Assembly: GCA_905479835.1 (NCBI GenBank)
Contig: CAJQNZ010000066.1
Span: 1-45,460 of the forward strand
Direction of reading: 5' to 3'
Source of the DNA: an uncultured Flavobacteriaceae bacterium
GTDB lineage: Bacteria; Bacteroidota; Bacteroidia; Flavobacteriales; Flavobacteriaceae
DNA: 45,460 nucleotides
In this document: in pieces, positions 33,147-41,832 of the stretch
How the letters are laid out: each line of letters opens with the position of its first letter
How positions within the stretch are numbered: the first letter of the stretch is position 1
Notes under the pieces: generated by a model
Told to the model about the DNA's origin: nothing
Database searches by the model: none
The model's input: the letters and a program-made list of their open reading frames with translations, nothing else
Position numbers and translations under genes: made by a program

Positions 33147-33227
33147 GGTGAGATACTCAAGTGGCCAACGAGGGCTGACTGTAAATCTGCTGCGCAAGCT
33201 TCGAAGGTTCGAATCCTTCTCTCACCA
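33147..33227 (+). tRNA. tRNA-Tyr (anticodon GTA)
   Basis: An 81-nt class II tRNA. The acceptor GGTGAGA pairs with TCTCACC. The anticodon loop CTGTAAA gives GTA. A long variable arm is built from CTGCGCAAGC. The T arm is AAGGTTCGAATCCTT, and the discriminator is A. No CCA is encoded. Confidence 0.95.
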
Positions 33228-33269
33228 CATTATTTTGACAAATGACTATTGGATATTTGTTTAAAAAAA

Positions 33270-33342
33270 GCGAAAGTAGCTCAGTTGGTAGAGCGTCAGC
33301 CTTCCAAGCTGAATGTCGCCGGTTCGAACCCGGTCTTTCGCT
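33270..33342 (+). tRNA. tRNA-Gly (anticodon TCC)
   Basis: A 73-nt cloverleaf. GCGAAAG pairs with CTTTCGC. The anticodon stem CAGCC/AGCTG region carries anticodon TCC in CTTCCAA. The T arm is CCGGTTCGAACCCGG and the discriminator is T. Confidence 0.95.
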
Positions 33343-33352
33343 CAATTTTTAA

Positions 33353-33426
33353 GCCGGTGTAGCTCAGTCTGGTAGAGCGCATCCTTGGTAGGGATGAGGT
33401 CATGGGTTCAAGTCCCATCATTGGCT
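33353..33426 (+). tRNA. tRNA-Thr (anticodon GGT)
   Basis: A 74-nt cloverleaf. GCCGGTG pairs with CATTGGC through two G-T pairs. The anticodon stem CATCC/GGATG holds TTGGTAG with anticodon GGT. The T arm is TGGGTTCAAGTCCCA. It is followed by tuf after 59 bp. Confidence 0.95.
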
Positions 33427-33485
33427 CAAAATATTAAAAATGAATACTAAATATAATATATAACTAAGAATTAAAATTAACAATC

Positions 33486-34670
33486 ATGGCAAAAGAAACT
33501 TTTGATCGTTCCAAACCACACTTAAATATTGGTACTATTGGACACGTTGATCACGGTAAAACTACATTAACAGCTGCAATCACTACAGTATTAGCCTCTA
33601 AAGGACTTTCTGAATTAAGAGACTTTGCTTCTATTGATAATGCACCTGAAGAAAAAGAAAGAGGTATAACAATTAATACTTCTCACGTAGAATATTCTAC
33701 AGCAAATCGTCATTATGCTCACGTTGACTGTCCAGGTCACGCGGATTATGTAAAGAACATGGTAACTGGTGCTGCCCAAATGGACGGTGCTATTTTAGTT
33801 GTTGCTGCTACTGATGGCCCTATGCCACAGACTAGAGAGCACATCTTATTAGGAAGACAGGTTGGTATTCCTTCTATGGTTGTATTCATGAATAAAGTGG
33901 ATATGGTTGATGATGAAGAATTATTAGAATTGGTTGAAATGGAAATTAGAGAGTTATTATCTTTCTATGACTATGATGGAGATAATACTCCTGTTATTGC
34001 TGGATCTGCTCTAGGTGGATTAAATGCTGAGCCAAAATGGGTTGATTCTATTATGGAATTAATGGAAGCTGTAGATTCTTGGATTGAATTACCAAAGCGT
34101 GATGTAGATAAAGATTTCTTAATGCCAATCGAGGATGTCTTTACAATTACAGGTCGTGGTACTGTAGCAACTGGACGTATTGAGTCAGGTGTAGCAAACA
34201 CGGGTGATGCAGTTGATATCATCGGTATGGGTGCTGAAAAATTAACTTCTACAGTTACTGGAGTTGAAATGTTCCGTAAAATTTTAGATAGAGGTGAAGC
34301 AGGAGATAACGTAGGTATTTTATTAAGAGGTATTGAAAAATCTCAAATAAAAAGAGGTATGGTTATTTGTAAGCCAAATTCTGTTACTCCGCATAATAAA
34401 TTTAAGGCAGAAGTTTACGTTCTTAAGAAAGAAGAAGGTGGACGTCATACACCATTCCATAACAATTATCGTCCACAGTTCTATGTAAGAACTACAGATG
34501 TAACAGGTACAATTAATTTGCCTGATGGAGTTGAAATGGTAATGCCAGGTGATAACTTAACAATTACTGTAGAGTTGCATCAAGCTATTGCGATGAGCGT
34601 AGGTTTACGTTTTGCAATTCGTGAAGGTGGGCGTACAGTTGGTGCTGGTCAGGTTACAGAAATTCTTTAA
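33486..34670 (+). CDS. tuf: elongation factor Tu
   Basis: EF-Tu, 394 residues, the GTPase that brings aminoacyl-tRNA to the ribosomal A site. G-domain motifs are P-loop GHVDHGKT (19-26), DCPGH (81-85) and NKVD (136-139). Domain 2 begins near [21 protein letters not shown]; domain 3 ends in [19 protein letters not shown]. Nothing is missing. It sits between the four-tRNA cluster and tRNA-Trp, so transcripts probably carry both tRNAs and tuf. A hairpin follows the stop. Confidence 0.99.
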   Translation: MAKETFDRSKPHLNIGTIGHVDHGKTTLTAAITTVLASKGLSELRDFASIDNAPEEKERGITINTSHVEYSTANRHYAHVDCPGHADYVKNMVTGAAQMDGAILVVAATDGPMPQTREHILLGRQVGIPSMVVFMNKVDMVDDEELLELVEMEIRELLSFYDYDGDNTPVIAGSALGGLNAEPKWVDSIMELMEAVDSWIELPKRDVDKDFLMPIEDVFTITGRGTVATGRIESGVANTGDAVDIIGMGAEKLTSTVTGVEMFRKILDRGEAGDNVGILLRGIEKSQIKRGMVICKPNSVTPHNKFKAEVYVLKKEEGGRHTPFHNNYRPQFYVRTTDVTGTINLPDGVEMVMPGDNLTITVELHQAIAMSVGLRFAIREGGRTVGAGQVTEIL

Positions 34671-34695
34671 TTAAACCACACCCAATAAATTATAG

Positions 34696-34728
34696 CAAAG
34701 TGCTCCCTTTTTTAAAGGAAGCACTTTG
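34696..34728 (+). terminator. hairpin between tuf and tRNA-Trp (processing stem or partial terminator)
   Basis: CAAAGTGCT-CCCTTT pairs with AAAGGAAGCACTTTG: fourteen pairs with one mismatch and a 3-nt loop. There is no T-run after the stem (GTCATACG follows), and it ends 4 bases before tRNA-Trp. An RNA-processing site seems as likely as termination. Confidence 0.55.
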
Positions 34729-34732
34729 TCAT

Positions 34733-34805
34733 ACGGGTGTAGCTCAGTTGGTAGAGCACTGGTCTCCAAAACCAGGTGTCGGGAGTTCGAGCCTCTCCGC
34801 CCGTG
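34733..34805 (+). tRNA. tRNA-Trp (anticodon CCA)
   Basis: A 73-nt cloverleaf. ACGGGTG pairs with CGCCCGT (one T-G). The anticodon stem CTGGT/ACCAG holds CTCCAAA with anticodon CCA. The T arm is GGAGTTCGAGCCTCT and the discriminator is G. The tuf-trnW-secE order is conserved in many bacteria. Confidence 0.96.
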
Positions 34806-34892
34806 CAAGTTAATGTGTGAGTTGAAAATTTTGACCTTAATTGTGTTTGAGGAATTCAATTTATTTATACCATATAAAATAGTAGAAAGTAT

Positions 34893-35081
34893 ATGAAAGT
34901 AATAGAATATATTAAAGATTCTTTTGAAGAATTAAGTACCAAAATGACTTGGATACCTTTTTCAGAAGCTCAAAAATCAACAGTAGTAGTTGCAATATTT
35001 ACTATTCTATTTGCTCTTGCAGTATTTGTAGTTGATAAAGCTTTTCAAAATTTATTGAGTGAATATTTTAAATTATTTTAA
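34893..35081 (+). CDS. secE: preprotein translocase subunit SecE
   Basis: A 62-residue inner-membrane subunit that clamps SecY in the Sec translocon. The amphipathic start YIKDSFEELSTKMTWIPFSEAQKSTVVV fits the short, single-helix SecE. One membrane segment spans about 30-50 (VVAIFTILFALAVFVVDKAF). It precedes nusG by 12 bp, the usual secE-nusG pair. Confidence 0.95.
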   Translation: MKVIEYIKDSFEELSTKMTWIPFSEAQKSTVVVAIFTILFALAVFVVDKAFQNLLSEYFKLF

Positions 35082-35093
35082 TTAAAAGCTGTT

Positions 35094-35645
35094 ATGGATG
35101 AATCTATAAAGAAATGGTATGTTGTTAGAGCTATTGGTGGTCAAGAAAATAAGGTTAAGACTTATATTGATAACGAAATAGCACGATTAAATTTATCAGA
35201 TTATATCGAACAAGTTCTTGTTCCTACAGAAAAAGTAATTCAAGTTCGTGATGGTAAGAAAATTCATAAAGAACGCGTATACTTTTCAGGTTATATTATG
35301 GTTCAAGCCAATTTAAGTGGAGAAATTCCACATATAATCAAATCAGTTCCTGGTGTGATTGGTTTTTTAGGAGAAGTTAAAGGAGGAGATCCTGTTCCAT
35401 TAAGAAAATCTGAAGTAAACAGAATGTTAGGGAAGGTAGATGAGTTGGCAATTCAGAATGAAAATGTTGCTATACCTTATATAATAGGTGAAACTGTAAA
35501 AGTTATCGATGGTCCTTTCAATGGTTTTGATGGATCTATTGAAAAAATAAATGAAGAAAAAAGAAAATTAGAAGTAATGGTGAAAATTTTCGGAAGAAAA
35601 ACACCATTAGAATTAAACTACATGCAAGTAGAAAAAATTTCATAA
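35094..35645 (+). CDS. nusG: transcription termination/antitermination factor NusG
   Basis: A 183-residue NusG with an N-terminal NGN domain (KKWYVVRAIGGQENKVKTYI; later HIIKSVPGVIGFLG). A C-terminal KOW domain begins near IGETVKVIDGPFNGFDGSIEKIN. It binds RNA polymerase and modulates pausing, termination and coupling to ribosomes. It lies between secE and the L11 operon. Confidence 0.98.
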   Translation: MDESIKKWYVVRAIGGQENKVKTYIDNEIARLNLSDYIEQVLVPTEKVIQVRDGKKIHKERVYFSGYIMVQANLSGEIPHIIKSVPGVIGFLGEVKGGDPVPLRKSEVNRMLGKVDELAIQNENVAIPYIIGETVKVIDGPFNGFDGSIEKINEEKRKLEVMVKIFGRKTPLELNYMQVEKIS

Positions 35646-35717
35646 TTGTTACATTAAAAAAAATGATATTGCAAAGTGCTTCCAACATGTTGTAATGTCT
35701 AACTTAAAGTAAAGAAA

Positions 35718-36161
35718 ATGGCAAAAGAAATAAGTAAGGTAGTAAAATTACAAGTGCGTGGAGGAGCGGCAAATCCATCTCCACCAGTTGGACCTGCTTT
35801 GGGTGCTGCCGGAGTAAATATTATGGAGTTCTGTAAGCAATTCAACGCAAGAACTCAAGATAAACAAGGAAAGGTTTTACCAGTAGCAATTACTGTATTT
35901 AAAGATAAATCTTTTGAGTTTATTATTAAAACTCCTCCTGCAGCGGTACAATTATTAGAAGCAGCTAAAATTAAAAAAGGTTCAGGAGAACCAAATAGAG
36001 CTAAAGTAGCTACAGTGACTTGGGATCAAATAAAAGTTATTGCTGAAGATAAGATGGTAGACTTAAATGCTTTTAGAGTTGAATCAGCAATGTTAATGAT
36101 TGCAGGAACTGCTAGATCCATGGGTATCAAAGTAAAAGGAACTGCTCCAGTTAAACTTTAA
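35718..36161 (+). CDS. rplK: 50S ribosomal protein uL11
   Basis: A 147-residue uL11, part of the GTPase-associated centre of the large subunit. It begins [20 protein letters not shown] with [20 protein letters not shown], the family N-terminal domain. The RNA-binding C-terminal domain ends in [16 protein letters not shown]. It leads the rplK-rplA-rplJ-rplL run; rplA starts 12 bp later. Confidence 0.99.
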   Translation: MAKEISKVVKLQVRGGAANPSPPVGPALGAAGVNIMEFCKQFNARTQDKQGKVLPVAITVFKDKSFEFIIKTPPAAVQLLEAAKIKKGSGEPNRAKVATVTWDQIKVIAEDKMVDLNAFRVESAMLMIAGTARSMGIKVKGTAPVKL

Positions 36162-36173
36162 ATTTTTTAAGAA

Positions 36174-36866
36174 ATGACAAAATTAACTAAAAATAGAAAA
36201 GAAGCTGAAGCAAAACTAGATACCTCTAAAGTACTTAGTGTAAGTGATGCTTCAAAAATGATCAAGGAAATCACAAATGTAAAATTTGATGCATCTGTTG
36301 ATTTAGCTATACGTTTGGGAGTTGATCCACGTAAAGCGAATCAAATGGTTCGTGGAGTAGTAACGCTACCTCATGGAACAGGAAAAGATGTGAAAGTTCT
36401 TGCATTGGTTACTCCAGACAAAGAAGCAGAAGCTACAGAAGCAGGTGCTGACTATGTAGGTCTTGACGAGTACCTTCAGAAAATAAAAGGAGGATGGACT
36501 GATGTTGATGTAATTATTACGATGCCTAGTGTAATGGGTAAGTTAGGGCCTTTGGGACGTGTTTTAGGACCAAGAGGATTAATGCCTAATCCAAAAACTG
36601 GTACTGTAACAATGGATGTTGCTAAGGCTGTTGCAGATGTAAAAGCCGGTAAAATTGACTTTAAAGTTGATAAAACTGGAATTATACATGCAGCAATAGG
36701 TAAAGCATCTTTCAGCGCAGATAAAATTGCAGATAATGCAAAAGAATTAATACAAACAATAATTAAATTGAAGCCTACAGCGGCTAAAGGAACCTATATT
36801 AAGAGCATTTTTATGTCTAGTACTATGAGTCCTTCTGTTGCAGTAGATGCTAAATCAGTTTCATAA
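36174..36866 (+). CDS. rplA: 50S ribosomal protein uL1
   Basis: A 230-residue uL1 of the L1 stalk. Typical segments are [52 protein letters not shown] and the C-terminal [16 protein letters not shown]. In other bacteria L1 represses its operon by binding the leader mRNA; no clear mimic was identified here. rplJ begins 10 bp after its stop. Confidence 0.99.
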   Translation: MTKLTKNRKEAEAKLDTSKVLSVSDASKMIKEITNVKFDASVDLAIRLGVDPRKANQMVRGVVTLPHGTGKDVKVLALVTPDKEAEATEAGADYVGLDEYLQKIKGGWTDVDVIITMPSVMGKLGPLGRVLGPRGLMPNPKTGTVTMDVAKAVADVKAGKIDFKVDKTGIIHAAIGKASFSADKIADNAKELIQTIIKLKPTAAKGTYIKSIFMSSTMSPSVAVDAKSVS

Positions 36867-36876
36867 ATCATAAATT

Positions 36877-37392
36877 ATGACAAGAGAAGAAAAATCACAA
36901 GTAATAGACGATTTAACAACTCAATTGACTGAAGGAAGCATTATATATTTGGCTGACATTTCAGGATTGAATGCACAGACTACTTCTAATTTACGTAGAG
37001 CTTGTTTTAAAGCAAACATCAAATTAGCAGTTGTAAAAAACACATTGCTTTCAAAAGCAATGGAAAAATCTGATAAAGAGTTTGGTGAATTACCAGAAAC
37101 ATTAAAAGGGAATACCTCTATGATGATTTCTGACACGGGTAATGCTCCAGCAAAAGTTATTAAAGAATTCCGTAAGAAATCTGATAAACCTATCTTAAAA
37201 GGGGCTTATATTGAAGAAGCGATTTACATTGGTGATGATCAATTAGAATCACTTGTTAATATTAAATCTAAAGAAGAGATAATAGGAGAGATTATTGGAT
37301 TGTTACAATCACCAGCGAAGAATGTTATATCAGCATTACAATCTGGAGGTCAAACATTATCGGGAATCGTTAAAACATTATCAGAAAGATAA
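36877..37392 (+). CDS. rplJ: 50S ribosomal protein uL10
   Basis: A 171-residue uL10, base of the L7/L12 stalk. It begins MTREEKSQVIDDLTTQLTEGSIIYLADISGL; the 23S-binding part is followed by a C-terminal helix (NVISALQSGGQTLSGIVKTLSER) that binds L7/L12 dimers. It is followed by rplL after 46 bp, as expected. Confidence 0.98.
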   Translation: MTREEKSQVIDDLTTQLTEGSIIYLADISGLNAQTTSNLRRACFKANIKLAVVKNTLLSKAMEKSDKEFGELPETLKGNTSMMISDTGNAPAKVIKEFRKKSDKPILKGAYIEEAIYIGDDQLESLVNIKSKEEIIGEIIGLLQSPAKNVISALQSGGQTLSGIVKTLSER

Positions 37393-37438
37393 TACGCACT
37401 AAATAAACTAAATAATAAAATTTTTAAATCAAAAGAAA

Positions 37439-37813
37439 ATGGCAGAGTTAAAAGAATTCGCAGAACAACTTGTTAACTTAACAGTTAAAGAAGTAAATGA
37501 GTTAGCTACTATTTTAAAAGACGAATACGGAATCGAACCAGCAGCAGCAGCAGTTGCAGTAGCAGGTCCAGCAGCAGGTGGAGGTGACGCAGCAGAAGAA
37601 AAATCTGAATTCGATGTAATATTGAAAGCAGCAGGAGGTTCTAAATTAGCAGTAGTGAAATTAGTTAAAGAATTAACTGGTTTAGGATTGAAAGAAGCTA
37701 AAGGAATCGTTGATAGTGCACCAGCACCAATCAAAGAAGGTGTAACTAAAGATGAGGCTGAGGCTTTAAAAGCATCTTTAGAAGAAGCTGGAGCTGAGGT
37801 AGAACTTAAATAA
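37439..37813 (+). CDS. rplL: 50S ribosomal protein bL12 (L7/L12)
   Basis: A 124-residue acidic stalk protein. An N-terminal dimerisation domain, an Ala/Gly-rich hinge ([22 protein letters not shown]) and the C-terminal factor-binding domain ([32 protein letters not shown]) are all present. A hairpin separates it from rpoB. Confidence 0.99.
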   Translation: MAELKEFAEQLVNLTVKEVNELATILKDEYGIEPAAAAVAVAGPAAGGGDAAEEKSEFDVILKAAGGSKLAVVKLVKELTGLGLKEAKGIVDSAPAPIKEGVTKDEAEALKASLEEAGAEVELK

Positions 37814-37837
37814 GTTTCTCCTTTTTACACACATTAA

Positions 37838-37873
37838 GGTTTAGGTCTTTGGGTAACCAAAAAGACCTAAACC
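37838..37873 (+). terminator. rplL-rpoB intergenic hairpin (attenuator or processing site)
   Basis: A perfect 13-bp stem, GGTTTAGGTCTTT with AAAGACCTAAACC, has a 10-nt loop. Only ATTTTG follows, so termination is probably partial. Its position matches the attenuator/RNase III region between rplL and rpoB in E. coli. Confidence 0.7.
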
Positions 37874-37933
37874 ATTTTGCGTATATATTCGTTCTTATAT
37901 TTTAACAGACTTTTAATCTAAACAATTTGTCCA

Positions 37934-40900
37934 TTGGCAACGAAAAATAATACCGAAAGAAGAAACTTCTCATCAGCAAAATTGATTACTGATTATCCTG
38001 ACTTTTTGGATATTCAAATAAAATCTTTTCAAGATTTTTTTCAATTAAAAACAAAGGCTGACGATAGAAGTGCAGAAGGCCTTTACAAGACTTTTACCGA
38101 TAATTTTCCAATCACTGACACAAGAAACCAATTCGTACTAGAATTTTTAGACTACTTCGTAGATCCTCCAAGATATAGTATTCAAGAGTGTATCGAAAGA
38201 GGATTAACTCATAGTGTGCCTCTTAAAGCACGTCTTAAATTGTATTGTACTGATCCTGAACATGAAGATTTTGAAACAATCGTTCAAGATGTTTATTTAG
38301 GAACGATTCCATACATGACTGGAAGTGGTACATTTGTCATAAATGGAGCAGAAAGAGTTGTAGTTTCACAATTACACCGTTCTCCTGGTGTATTTTTTGG
38401 ACAATCATTCCATGCTAATGGAACCAAACTATATTCAGCCAGAGTAATTCCTTTTAAAGGATCATGGATTGAATTTGCAACTGATATCAATCAAGTGATG
38501 TATGCTTATATTGATAGAAAGAAAAAATTACCAGTAACGACACTTTTCCGTGCTATCGGATTTGAAAGAGATAAAGATATTCTTGAGATATTTGATCTTG
38601 CAGAAGAAGTAAAAGTATCTAAAAGTGGATTAAAAAGAATCTTAGGACGAAAATTAGCAGCACGTGTATTAAAAACATGGTTTGAAGATTTCGTTGATGA
38701 AGATACCGGAGAAGTTGTATCTATTGAAAGAAATGAAATCGTATTTGATCGTGATACAATTTTAGAGAAAGACCATATTGATGAGATCATTGATTCAGGA
38801 TCTAAAACAATTTTATTGCACAAAGAGGATAACCAAATGGCAGATTATGCTATTATCCACAATACATTGCAAAAAGATCCTACCAATTCTGAAAAAGAAG
38901 CAGTAGAGCATATATATAGACAATTGCGTAACGCTGAGCCGCCAGATTATGAAACTGCAAAGGGAATTATTGACAAATTGTTTTTCTCTGAGCAACGTTA
39001 TAACCTTGGTGAGGTAGGTCGTTTTAGAATGAATAAAAAGTTGGAATTAAATGTCGATATGGACATTAAAATTTTAACAAAAGAAGATATTATTACGATT
39101 ATCAAAAACTTGATAAATCTAGTAAATTCAAGGGCTGAAGTTGATGATATTGATCACTTGTCGAACCGTCGTGTACGTACTGTAGGTGAGCAATTAGCAT
39201 CACAGTTTGGAGTAGGGCTTTCGCGTATGGCTAGAACTATCCGTGAGCGTATGAATGTACGTGATAATGAGGTGTTTACTCCTATTGATTTGATTAATGC
39301 TAAGACCTTATCGTCTGTAATTAATTCGTTCTTCGGAACCAATCAATTATCTCAATTTATGGATCAAACGAATCCATTAGCAGAGATTACACATAAACGT
39401 CGTCTATCAGCATTAGGACCTGGAGGTTTATCTAGAGAAAGAGCAGGATTTGAGGTTCGTGATGTTCACTATACTCATTATGGACGTTTATGTCCTATTG
39501 AAACTCCTGAGGGTCCGAATATTGGACTGATTTCATCTTTAGCAGTATTTGCAAAAGTGAATAATTTAGGATTTATCGAAACAGCATATAGAAAAGTTGA
39601 TAAAGGTGTTGTTAATACAACTGATGAACCAATTTATTTATCTGCAGAAGAAGAAGAAGGAATGAATTTTGCTCAGTCTAATTTAGAATTGGACAAGAAG
39701 GGTAAATTTGTTGCTGATAGAGTAATAACACGTGTTGAAGCTGATTATCCTGTGGTTGAACCTGTTGAGGTTAATTATATGGATATTGCTCCGAATCAGA
39801 TAGCATCGATTTCTGCATCTTTAATTCCATTCTTGGAACATGATGATGCCAATCGTGCACTGATGGGATCAAACATGATGCGTCAAGCAGTTCCATTATT
39901 ACGTCCTGAATCTCCTATTGTAGGAACAGGATTGGAAAGAAGAGTTGCTAAAGATTCTCGTATTTTAATTAATGCTGAAGGAGCAGGTGTTGTTGAATAT
40001 GTAGATTCAAATATCATTACTATTAAGTATGATAGAACTGACGAAGAACGTCGAGTAAGTTTTGAAGTAGACGAAAAAACATATAACTTGATTAAGTTTA
40101 GAAAAACCAATCAAGGAACTTCTATTAACTTAAAGCCTATTGTTGCTAAAGGGGATAGAGTTTCCGAAGGACAAGTTTTATGTGAGGGGTATGCTACACA
40201 AAAAGGAGAATTAGCACTAGGAAGAAATATGAAAGTAGCCTTTATGCCTTGGAAAGGGTATAACTTTGAGGATGCGATTGTAATTTCTGAGAAAGTTGTT
40301 AAGGAAGATATATTTACATCTATTCATATTGATGAGTATTCATTGGATGTGAGAGATACTAAGTTAGGTGCTGAGGAATTGACTAATGATATTCCAAATG
40401 TTTCTGAAGAAGCGACTAAAGATCTTGATGAGAATGGAATGATTCGAATCGGTGCTGAAGTAAAGCCTGGAGATATATTAATAGGTAAGATTACGCCAAA
40501 AGGTGAATCAGATCCGACACCTGAAGAAAAGTTATTAAGAGCAATATTTGGAGATAAAGCAGGAGATGTAAAAGACGCATCTTTGAAAGCTTCTCCATCA
40601 TTAAAAGGTGTTGTAATTGATAAAAAATTATTCCAAAGAGCTGTAAAAGACAAAACGAAAAGGATAAGAGATAAAGAAGATATCGCTCGTTTAGAGGCTG
40701 AATTTACAGTAAAGTATGATGATTTAAAATCTCACTTAGTAGAGAAATTATTTGTACTAGTAAACGGAAAAACTTCACAAGGAGTTAAAAACGATTTAGG
40801 AGAAGAAGTATTGCCTAAAGGTAAGAAATTCACTCAGAAAATGTTAAACTCTGTAGAAGATTATGCACATTTAACTAGAGGTTCTTGGACTACAGATAAA

Positions 40901-41749
40901 GAATTAAATGTTCATGTTGCTGAATTAATTCACAACTATAAAATCAAATTGAACGATTTACAAGGTTCTTTACGTCGTGAGAAATTTACGATTTCTGTCG
41001 GAGATGAATTACCTGCTGGAATTGTGAAACTTGCGAAGGTTTATATTGCTAAAAAGCGTAAACTGAAAGTAGGAGATAAGATGGCAGGACGTCACGGAAA
41101 TAAAGGTATTGTTGCACGTATTGTACGTCAAGAAGATATGCCATTCCTTGAAGATGGAACCCCTGTAGATATTGTATTAAATCCACTAGGTGTACCTTCT
41201 CGTATGAATATTGGTCAGATTTATGAGACTGTTCTTGGATGGGCAGGTCAAAAATTAGATAAAAAGTATGCAACACCTATTTTTGATGGAGCAACTTTGG
41301 ATCAGATCAATGAATTAACTGAAGAAGCAGGTGTACCACAATTTGGTCATACATATTTATATGATGGTGGAACTGGAGAACGTTTCGATCAACCAGCAAC
41401 AGTTGGTGTGATTTACATGATTAAGTTAGGTCACATGATTGATGACAAGATGCATGCTCGTTCAATCGGACCATATTCTTTAATTACACAGCAACCACTT
41501 GGAGGTAAAGCTCAGTTTGGTGGACAACGTTTTGGAGAGATGGAAGTTTGGGCACTTGAAGCATATGGAGCTTCTGCAACATTGCGTGAAATCTTAACTG
41601 TAAAATCAGATGACGTTTTAGGTAGAGCGAAAACTTACGAGGCAATCGTTAAGGGTGATCCAATGCCAGAACCAGGTTTACCAGAATCGTTTAACGTATT
41701 GATGCATGAACTGAAAGGTTTAGGTTTAGACGTTAGATTAGAAGAATAA
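37934..41749 (+). CDS. rpoB: DNA-directed RNA polymerase beta subunit
   Basis: RpoB, 1271 residues, forms with RpoC the catalytic core of RNA polymerase. It starts [28 protein letters not shown] with a TTG codon; an in-frame stop (TAA at 37919) rules out a longer form, apart from an ATT at 37925. The rifampicin region [34 protein letters not shown] is wild-type in appearance. Late motifs [14 protein letters not shown] and [24 protein letters not shown] are intact. It belongs to the rplKAJL-rpoBC unit. Confidence 0.99.
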   Translation: MATKNNTERRNFSSAKLITDYPDFLDIQIKSFQDFFQLKTKADDRSAEGLYKTFTDNFPITDTRNQFVLEFLDYFVDPPRYSIQECIERGLTHSVPLKARLKLYCTDPEHEDFETIVQDVYLGTIPYMTGSGTFVINGAERVVVSQLHRSPGVFFGQSFHANGTKLYSARVIPFKGSWIEFATDINQVMYAYIDRKKKLPVTTLFRAIGFERDKDILEIFDLAEEVKVSKSGLKRILGRKLAARVLKTWFEDFVDEDTGEVVSIERNEIVFDRDTILEKDHIDEIIDSGSKTILLHKEDNQMADYAIIHNTLQKDPTNSEKEAVEHIYRQLRNAEPPDYETAKGIIDKLFFSEQRYNLGEVGRFRMNKKLELNVDMDIKILTKEDIITIIKNLINLVNSRAEVDDIDHLSNRRVRTVGEQLASQFGVGLSRMARTIRERMNVRDNEVFTPIDLINAKTLSSVINSFFGTNQLSQFMDQTNPLAEITHKRRLSALGPGGLSRERAGFEVRDVHYTHYGRLCPIETPEGPNIGLISSLAVFAKVNNLGFIETAYRKVDKGVVNTTDEPIYLSAEEEEGMNFAQSNLELDKKGKFVADRVITRVEADYPVVEPVEVNYMDIAPNQIASISASLIPFLEHDDANRALMGSNMMRQAVPLLRPESPIVGTGLERRVAKDSRILINAEGAGVVEYVDSNIITIKYDRTDEERRVSFEVDEKTYNLIKFRKTNQGTSINLKPIVAKGDRVSEGQVLCEGYATQKGELALGRNMKVAFMPWKGYNFEDAIVISEKVVKEDIFTSIHIDEYSLDVRDTKLGAEELTNDIPNVSEEATKDLDENGMIRIGAEVKPGDILIGKITPKGESDPTPEEKLLRAIFGDKAGDVKDASLKASPSLKGVVIDKKLFQRAVKDKTKRIRDKEDIARLEAEFTVKYDDLKSHLVEKLFVLVNGKTSQGVKNDLGEEVLPKGKKFTQKMLNSVEDYAHLTRGSWTTDKELNVHVAELIHNYKIKLNDLQGSLRREKFTISVGDELPAGIVKLAKVYIAKKRKLKVGDKMAGRHGNKGIVARIVRQEDMPFLEDGTPVDIVLNPLGVPSRMNIGQIYETVLGWAGQKLDKKYATPIFDGATLDQINELTEEAGVPQFGHTYLYDGGTGERFDQPATVGVIYMIKLGHMIDDKMHARSIGPYSLITQQPLGGKAQFGGQRFGEMEVWALEAYGASATLREILTVKSDDVLGRAKTYEAIVKGDPMPEPGLPESFNVLMHELKGLGLDVRLEE

Positions 41750-41763
41750 ATTTTTTCAGTAAC

Positions 41764-41800
41764 CAGTTTTCAGTAGAGTTCTATAACCTACTGAAAACTG
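41764..41800. repeat. palindromic element between rpoB and rpoC
   Basis: CAGTTTTCAGTAG and CTACTGAAAACTG form a perfect 13-bp inverted repeat with an 11-nt loop, flanked by further CAGTAAC and AATACTGCC copies. No T-run follows, so it is not a typical terminator. Similar CAGTTTTCAGT palindromes are, from memory, common between genes in Flavobacteriaceae. Confidence 0.7.
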
Positions 41801-41832
41801 AATACTGCCAACAGATTACTTATTAAAAAGAC

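Noticed and set aside
33157-33345. ORF antisense to tRNA-Tyr and tRNA-Gly (and one antisense to tRNA-Trp at 34671-34859)
   Set aside because: Their translations are the familiar spurious peptides produced from tRNA gene complements.
35646-35717. L11/L1 autoregulatory leader before rplK
   Set aside because: Only a weak ACATTA/TAATGT pairing is visible; not enough to call an L1-binding structure.
41764-41800. Terminator between rpoB and rpoC
   Set aside because: The stem is perfect but no T-run follows; a terminator inside the essential rpoBC unit is unlikely, so it was called a repeat.
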